A program made the translations under genes and the position numbers. Positions 58,729 to 64,000 of a stretch of DNA of 64,000 bases are shown one piece after another. This stretch comes from Hypholoma sublateritium FD-334 SS-4 (Eukaryota > Basidiomycota > Agaricomycetes > Agaricales > Strophariaceae): the NCBI GenBank assembly GCA_000827495.1, contig KN817520.1:814686-878685 (forward strand). The letters are read 5' to 3'. Under the pieces are notes generated by a model that worked only from the letters and a program-made list of their open reading frames with translations, was not told the DNA's origin and made no database searches. Each line of letters opens with the position of its first letter. The stretch's first letter is position 1.

Positions 58729-60802
58729 ATGGGCATCCAGAATCTCTGGCGCGTATGTTACAGTCATACATAGTTATAACATAGCACTGAAAAGAATGCT
58801 AGGCCGTATCCCCAGCCTCTCACACTCGGTCATTGACTCAATTTTCCGTCTCAGAGGGATTTGAACTTAGACGGCGAGGAGAAGGATACTTGATAATTGG
58901 AATTGATGCCAGGTCTGTAGCAAAGTCGCTGTTAATGCTGGTAATCTACTTACAATTGTCCACATAGCATATGGATGAACCAGGCACACCTATCTGTCAA
59001 AAATAGCCCTGGGAAAGGCACCCGAGCAGGCGAGAATCCAGCAACACGGAACCTATTTTACCGACTCTGCCGTTTATTGAAGCTCCCCGTTGTACCTATA
59101 TTTGTCTTTGACGGTGCCAAGCGCCCACCGAATAAGCGAGGGGTTGCCGTCAAGACAACAAAGCGCCATTGGCTTACTCTGCCATTCCAAAAGTTCATCG
59201 ATGCATTTGGGTTCTCGTGGTATACGGTATGTTACTATGTATTCATTCCATGGATACGAGTCACCTTAATTTAATATTCCATGACAGGCTCCAGGAGAGG
59301 CTGAGGCTGAGCTTGCAGGGCTCAATCAGAAAGAAGAAATTGACGCAATTATATCTGAAGATAGTGACTGCTTGGTGTATGGTGCCTGCTGTGTTATTCG
59401 AATGTGAGGCCTCTCGAATCTATGCATCTGACCAAAATTCAAGCTATTCTAGGAACAATGTACGAGATGATGGTGACCGAATCAGTATCTTCNATGCAAA
59501 TGCCGTTCGAACAGATCCTGATGTTTCACTGGACCGCAGCGCACTTTTCCTTATGGCGATATTGTGTGGAGGCGACTACCATAAGGTACATTCTTTGTTC
59601 AGCTGAATTCTCTATATTTGTTGATGCAGTTCATGTTATATTTACAATAGGGACTACGAGGCTGTGGATGGAAGACTGCATGTCAAATCGCACAAACTCC
59701 ACTTGCAGACTCGTTATTTACTGCTGCGACGCACCTACCTTCGAAACAGTCTCTTGACGCCTTTCTTGCTGATTGGCGAAAGTCCTTTCGGATTCTATTG
59801 GAGCAAGACCCCGACAATGAACTCAGCCATACATTTCCATCACTTGCTCAAAACGTAACCAACTTAAAGTTCCCACCCGTTGACATCGTTCTACTATATG
59901 CTCAGCCTGTCACATCTTGGAGCACTGGCTACAGTCTTCCNGATAAATCCAGCTGGTGTCTCCGACAGCCCTGCCTTTCCGAAATTGGGGTTTTGTGCGA
60001 GAAGTATTTCTCGTGGGGTTCTTCGGGTGAATTTGTTGCCCGCGCTGAGAAGACTTTATGGCCAGGTGTTGCCGTTCGATATCTACTCAGTCATGTGAGT
60101 GTTTTATCAGCTATAATAAACCTACCGTACTAAGAACTATTTTTTTTAGAAGCAAAGCTCTGACGAAGAAGCTCTTCAGTATATCACCGACCCTCCGCAA
60201 AACACATGCAGTATTGGATACCTACACATCCCGCATATTTTCCATGCAAGGCTTGGCCCTGGCCCGGCCTCTACTCGTCCTGAAGTGGTTGGCTTTACTG
60301 TTCAAACATTTTCCCGCAACTTCATCAATGAGACCATTGCAAGGCTTGATGACGAAACAAAATCGCTTATCACAGATGCTATCTCATCTTCTGCAGAAAA
60401 GATATCATTTTGGATTCCGGAGTCTATTCTTCTGTCCGCAAACCCAGGTTCAGTGAAAAGATACAAGGGAAAGCGGCCTACTGCCCCAATGTACACTTCG
60501 GTAAGTTTACATTTCATGATGATGGTGGCGCTCAAAAACTAAAATGATCATGTATATTTTAGATCTTGCCCCTTTCAGAATCGCAGCGCCGAGCACCAGG
60601 GATGGCGGCCTGCATGGAGTCTACCGACTATGACTCCATTGGCTATAATTCATGGCCCGCGTCAGCTAGCGAAGAAGAATCTATTGCAGGTTCTTCCAGT
60701 TCCGCTGATGACTTGGATGATGACGATGATGACGATGACGGTCAGCCTATATTTCTTGGGTATATTGATTTGACCACACCGTCACCACCTGCCACTATGT
60801 AA
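58729..60802 (+). CDS. XPG/Rad2-superfamily structure-specific nuclease (GEN1-like, PIN-fold)
   Basis: PIN-fold flap or junction nuclease. ATG 58729 starts MGIQNLWR, the XPG N-region hallmark. An intron leads to AVSPASHTRSLTQFSVSEGF and YLIIGIDAS-IWMNQAHLSV (first catalytic Asp, split by an intron). RNLFYRLCRLLKLPVVPIFV plus FDGAKRP carries the second Asp. After an intron come APGEAEAELAGLNQKEEID (catalytic Glu pair) and AIISEDSDCLVYGA (two Asp, the I-region core), later ILCGGDY and GLRGCGWKTA (helix-hairpin-helix entry). The C-terminal half has LYAQPVTSWSTGYSLP, LCEKYFSWGSSGEFV and, at the end, an acidic run of Asp (about 60710-60745) and a short tail. Ambiguous bases at 59493 (changes a codon of form NAT) and 59941 (third base of a Pro codon, silent). 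Such XPG-like proteins are multicopy in mushrooms. The substrate is not known. Confidence 0.82.
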
Positions 60803-60962
60803 GTTAGTTTGTATGATGTAGCTATAATCTTTGTAAAAATACAACTTCAATGTACTTGTATTATTGTTCTCTGAGTTAAATTCAATTTCTTGACTGTCAA
60901 ATATGAGTCCAATTCAAAAACTACGGGTACAGTGAATCATTGTCCTGAAAATCAGAGGCCAA
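60803..60962. other. short AT-rich spacer
   Basis: 160 bp, with no coding frame of note. It ends where the next, broken frame starts. Confidence 0.5.
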
Positions 60963-62000
60963 ATGGTGTACATATGTTTGGCTGAAACGTCTACGCATCA
61001 GTTTCTATGGGTCAGCACAGCTTTGTTGCTAGCCCCTGCCGCCGTTGAGCTCGTCGTTGAGCCGGATCCTGTTTCTTTGCCACAACCTATTCAATACTCA
61101 CACTCTACTGCAATCCTCGGACCTCTGTCCCCTCTACCATCATCTAACATAATGTCCGCCGTCAATTCTCTTGCCACTCTGAACAATGAATTTGATTTCA
61201 CACACGNGCAGAGCTGAAGCCAACAGAACACATAACCTCAGCAGGGCTCATAAGCTGCTCGCCGAGCATGTTGGCATCCTCTTCCCCATCTCCCTCGATG
61301 CCTCCACTGATGACCTGGAATCTGCTGGCCACTTTGACGGCGAGGACGATGGCAAAGCACACCTGACATGTGCACAAAGTTCATCGTCGCTCTCCGGCTC
61401 TCTCAGCACACTGCCCGGGAAGTGGATGGCAACTTTCCTGTGGAGGGCGGCGTGGGGCCGGCGCTTGAGTCCATCCTTTATGATTCCCGCAGATACGCCG
61501 AGCTGCACTATGCGCAGATGCTTCCCGCACGGCCCACATTCATGCGTGACACATACGAGTGCGTTCTCCACATCCTCTCCGCCGTCCAGGCTGCCAGCCA
61601 CGTAATCTTCGCTGTATTTTGTCGTTGACGCTCACACACAGCACGTCGCTTTTTGCTCCGCATGTGTATGTGCCACACGCGTGATTCGAGCAGCGCGTTC
61701 ATGTACATCATCCCTTGCCAGAGTAGCATACTACCAATGTGCGTTTGTTCGCTGCATACCGTGCATGTGTACACTGACTCTTCCCTCTGTAGGTGGTTGT
61801 TGGCAGCATGCACATCACCAACGACTGGTATCCACGCGCGTGGCCCAAAATCACGCTCGAAATCCTTACGCGTGTACTTGCACTGTGCCCCAAGCTCGTG
61901 CCGCCCGAGATACATGCAATCTCAGGCACACTCGCAGTGGGGGATCTGTTGCATATCGTTTTCAGTGAGTGCCCCATTACTTGCCATCAGCCACCAATGC
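60963..62000 (+). pseudogene. broken ORF of unknown family
   Basis: The ATG at 60963 opens a frame with a hydrophobic leader-like part (FLWVSTALLLAPAAVEL) that runs into an ambiguous base at 61207. There the frame shifts to the one reading RAEANRTHNLSRAHKLLAEH and GILFPISLDASTDDLESAGH, then GEDDGKAHLTC. At about 61370 it shifts again to KFIVALRLSQHTAREVDGNF, GVGPALESILYDSRRYAELH and TYECVLHILSAVQAAS. After a possible long intron, VVVGSMHITNDWYPRAWPKI, TLEILTRVLALCPKLVPPEI and GTLAVGDLLHIVF follow (about 61795-61960). The pieces read as one protein in order, so I take this as a gene broken by at least one frameshift or by sequence error at the N. I do not recognise the family. It may belong to a repeat element. 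Confidence 0.5.
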
Positions 62001-62894
62001 ATTCTTTCATCCCCTAGGCCAATTGACACAGTTACGTGCATGGTGCCGAAAAGAAGACAGCCCCTTCGACACGACCGTCACAACTACTACCTGCTGTGGC
62101 CACCCGAGCAGTCACAGACTTGCCAATGGAGAACCGCTGGGTGTGGGACATGGGCATGACATCATCTGTGTGTTGGCTCTCCTCACCCACTCGTTTACCT
62201 CGCTGATTTTTGAACAGAATGACTTGAAGTCCACATCTGTGCACAAGTACTTGGGACCGTGCATACGTAGTCTACCTTTGAAGTTGCATGTTGATATTAC
62301 GTGCATAATGATTATGTGTCATGCAGGCGCCACCTCTTGGCCCTGCAAGCACCTATTTAGCACCCTGTCCGTCGTGCCCTCCTCCATATCAACTGCCCAA
62401 GGCCAGGCTCCGTCTCCCCAGTTCCGGTGCCGTTGCACTGTCTTTGTTCCTGTCTGCTCTGCGCTTCGTTGGGTGAGATCTCCCTTGGAATTAGACAAAG
62501 AAGCACAGAGCAGATAGGTAGAAATGCAGATCTGATGGCTGCTGGGGCTGCCACCAAACCCTGACTGTCGTTCACTGGTCCCTCAGGACTCCAGGAGTCA
62601 GGCTGCATGCCTACAGATGGAGGCGCAAGGCCAAAATTTTGTATCAGGGCTACCGTGAGTCCGTGACTGCCCTTCACCTATGGCCCTTACTATGCGCGTG
62701 CGGCGTCATGCTATGTCTGCATGGCTACCTCAAGGTCTGCCGGCTACGCCACTACCAACCACGCCGCTGATTTTCATTTTGAAGGGACACAGGCCTATGA
62801 GGCCACTTTCTTTTTTTGTAATCGATCGACCATCGAATACGTAGGCAATTAGTAAATGAAACATATCTAGTACTAAACTCTCACTGCTGCAGCC
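62001..62894. other. degenerate stretch between the broken ORF and the recombinase
   Basis: About 0.9 kb. Overlapping frames on both strands (61969-62517 plus, 62357-62677 minus) show Cys/Ser/His-rich, low-information peptides and no family. The last 150 bp before 62895 are AT-rich and could be the promoter of the recombinase. Confidence 0.4.
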
Positions 62895-64000
62895 ATGGTC
62901 GCTGTCAACGCCGTTTTTCCTGCCTTCCAGTCCCTTCTCAACAATACAGAAAAAGCAAACAATGAAGACATTGACGATGACTTGGAGGGCGAGCAGGAAA
63001 CACTGCCGGATCTCACAGCTGCAGACTATCTGCCATCTGAGTCAGGGGGGATTTCTCGATGGCGCGAATCCATTACTGGTGCATCGAAAGGTATTACAGA
63101 TAAAACAGATGGAGACTACCAAAGGTATCTGAAATCCATTAGCCCAACACTATATATTCCAGTTACTGATTTGTCGATAGGCTGGCTAAACAGTGTGCTA
63201 AATTTTTAGTTGGACACGGAATTATACAGTCTTCTAAGGAGTTCCTTTGTCCAAACCCGCCCATCGATTCCCCTGAATATATTATAGCCTTCATTATCAA
63301 TGAGTACGTGATCTATCATCTGCACACACAGATTATGTACCCCCGAAGTGATGAGACCTTCAACCAGATGCGATGAACTGACCCTTGATGGAAAGGTCAA
63401 ACCACAAGGTGCTGCTCTAGGAACGTACTCGCATGCTCAAAAGATCCGCGCAGCAATGACACATGCATTTGGGAGAGTACATAGCTTAGGAAATACATCA
63501 TGGCACAAGGATGAGATCACCGGCTGCATGCGGGGAAACCCATCCGTGTCCCAGCAGGTGTCGTCGTACATGCTGAGTCTTCGAAATAGAAAAACTCGCT
63601 CGGGGGAAATGCCAACAAGTGCACGCGCAATAACCTCAGTCAGCCAATCCAAAATTTGACTTTGAACGTATGCACTTACCCGAAAATTTGGTCTAGGATG
63701 TTTTGAGGAAGCTCCATGATTTCAATCTTCGGGAGGAAAATTGGAAGCTTCGAAAATACGCACCAAATACTGAATGCAAGGACCCAAGCTTAGAGGCCCC
63801 AGCGGATGAGATAGAACATGAATCTCTGGCATCTGATGAATGGGGCGGACCCATGGCACGACGTGAGATACAAGCAATCTATCTAATTGCATTCTTTTGT
63901 CTCCTTCGCTCAGATGAGGTGCTCAAAATTCGTCGCGAGCACCTGATCCTATCGAAAGATGAGTGTACTGTTACATTGACGCTCCCTTTTCGGAAGACGC
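62895..64000 (+). CDS. tyrosine recombinase of Crypton type, N-terminal part
   Basis: Site-specific recombinase-like protein, cut by the right edge of the window. The ATG at 62895 opens NAVFPAFQSLLNN and an acidic part. Introns at about 63124-63180 and 63302-63330 join QRLAKQCAKFLVGHGIIQSS and FIINE to the SAM-like DNA-binding part GTYSHAQKIRAAMTHAFGRV, TSWHKDEITGCMRGNPSVSQ and YMLSLRNRKTRSGEMPTSAR, then DVLRKLHDFNLREENWKLRK. The catalytic domain begins with IYLIAFFCLLRSDEVLKIRR (the first catalytic Arg in the LLRxDE context of tyrosine recombinases) and HLILSKDECTVTLTLPFRKT. The His-x-x-Arg and Tyr lie beyond the window. Repeated copies of such genes are common in mushroom genomes as Cryptons. 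No frameshift is seen in the visible part. Confidence 0.72.

Overview
The window looks like nuclear DNA of a filamentous basidiomycete, most likely a mushroom-forming Agaricomycete. Genes are packed tightly on both strands. Almost every gene is cut by many introns of about 45-65 nt, so single reading frames show only pieces of proteins, and I rebuilt the proteins by joining pieces across GT-AG (a few GC-AG) junctions. The products (Smc5/6 subunit Nse4, Arp2/3 subunit, nucleolar FKBP, P5B ATPase, HEM2, Mei2-type RNA-binding protein, Tudor-SN) are ordinary eukaryotic proteins in their basidiomycete form. I saw no operon, CRISPR array, rRNA or convincing tRNA.

Left part (1-16.5 kb): the 3' end of an unknown gene; a secreted family-17 glycoside hydrolase (+); Nse4 (-) and a HIRAN/SNF2/RING helicase of the Rad5/HLTF type (+) that share one divergent promoter carrying three ACGCGT boxes; a GNAT acetyltransferase (+); Arp2/3 subunit 4 (-) divergent from a nucleoplasmin-type FKBP prolyl isomerase (+); and a cytochrome P450 (+).

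Middle (16.5-46 kb): 3.6 kb with no clear gene but one coding-like minus-strand segment; a short-chain dehydrogenase (-) divergent from a P5B-type ATPase (+); a Ser/Thr/Ala-rich single-pass membrane protein (+); a metallo-beta-lactamase-fold protein (+); an uncharacterised membrane protein (-); a Cdc1/Ted1-type phosphoesterase (+); porphobilinogen synthase HEM2 (+); a formate/nitrite transporter (-); and a Mei2-like protein (-).

Right part (46-64 kb): mitochondrial ribosomal protein bS6m (+); a HAD hydrolase (-) 155 bp from a secreted S41-type peptidase (+); Tudor-SN nuclease (-); a CaMKK/Ssp1-type kinase (-); an XPG/Rad2-type nuclease (+) with two ACGCGT boxes just upstream; a broken unidentified ORF; and a tyrosine recombinase of Crypton type running off the right edge. 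The last 5 kb carry three ambiguous bases and look like accessory or repeat-derived DNA.

The most striking sequence-level features are very small exons (6 nt and 16 nt in the helicase, 16 nt in the peptidase, and an ATG-only exon in the Arp2/3 gene), three GC-AG introns, and ACGCGT (MluI cell-cycle box) clusters in front of DNA-repair genes. Exon limits are read by eye and outer coordinates are start-to-stop of the coding region.
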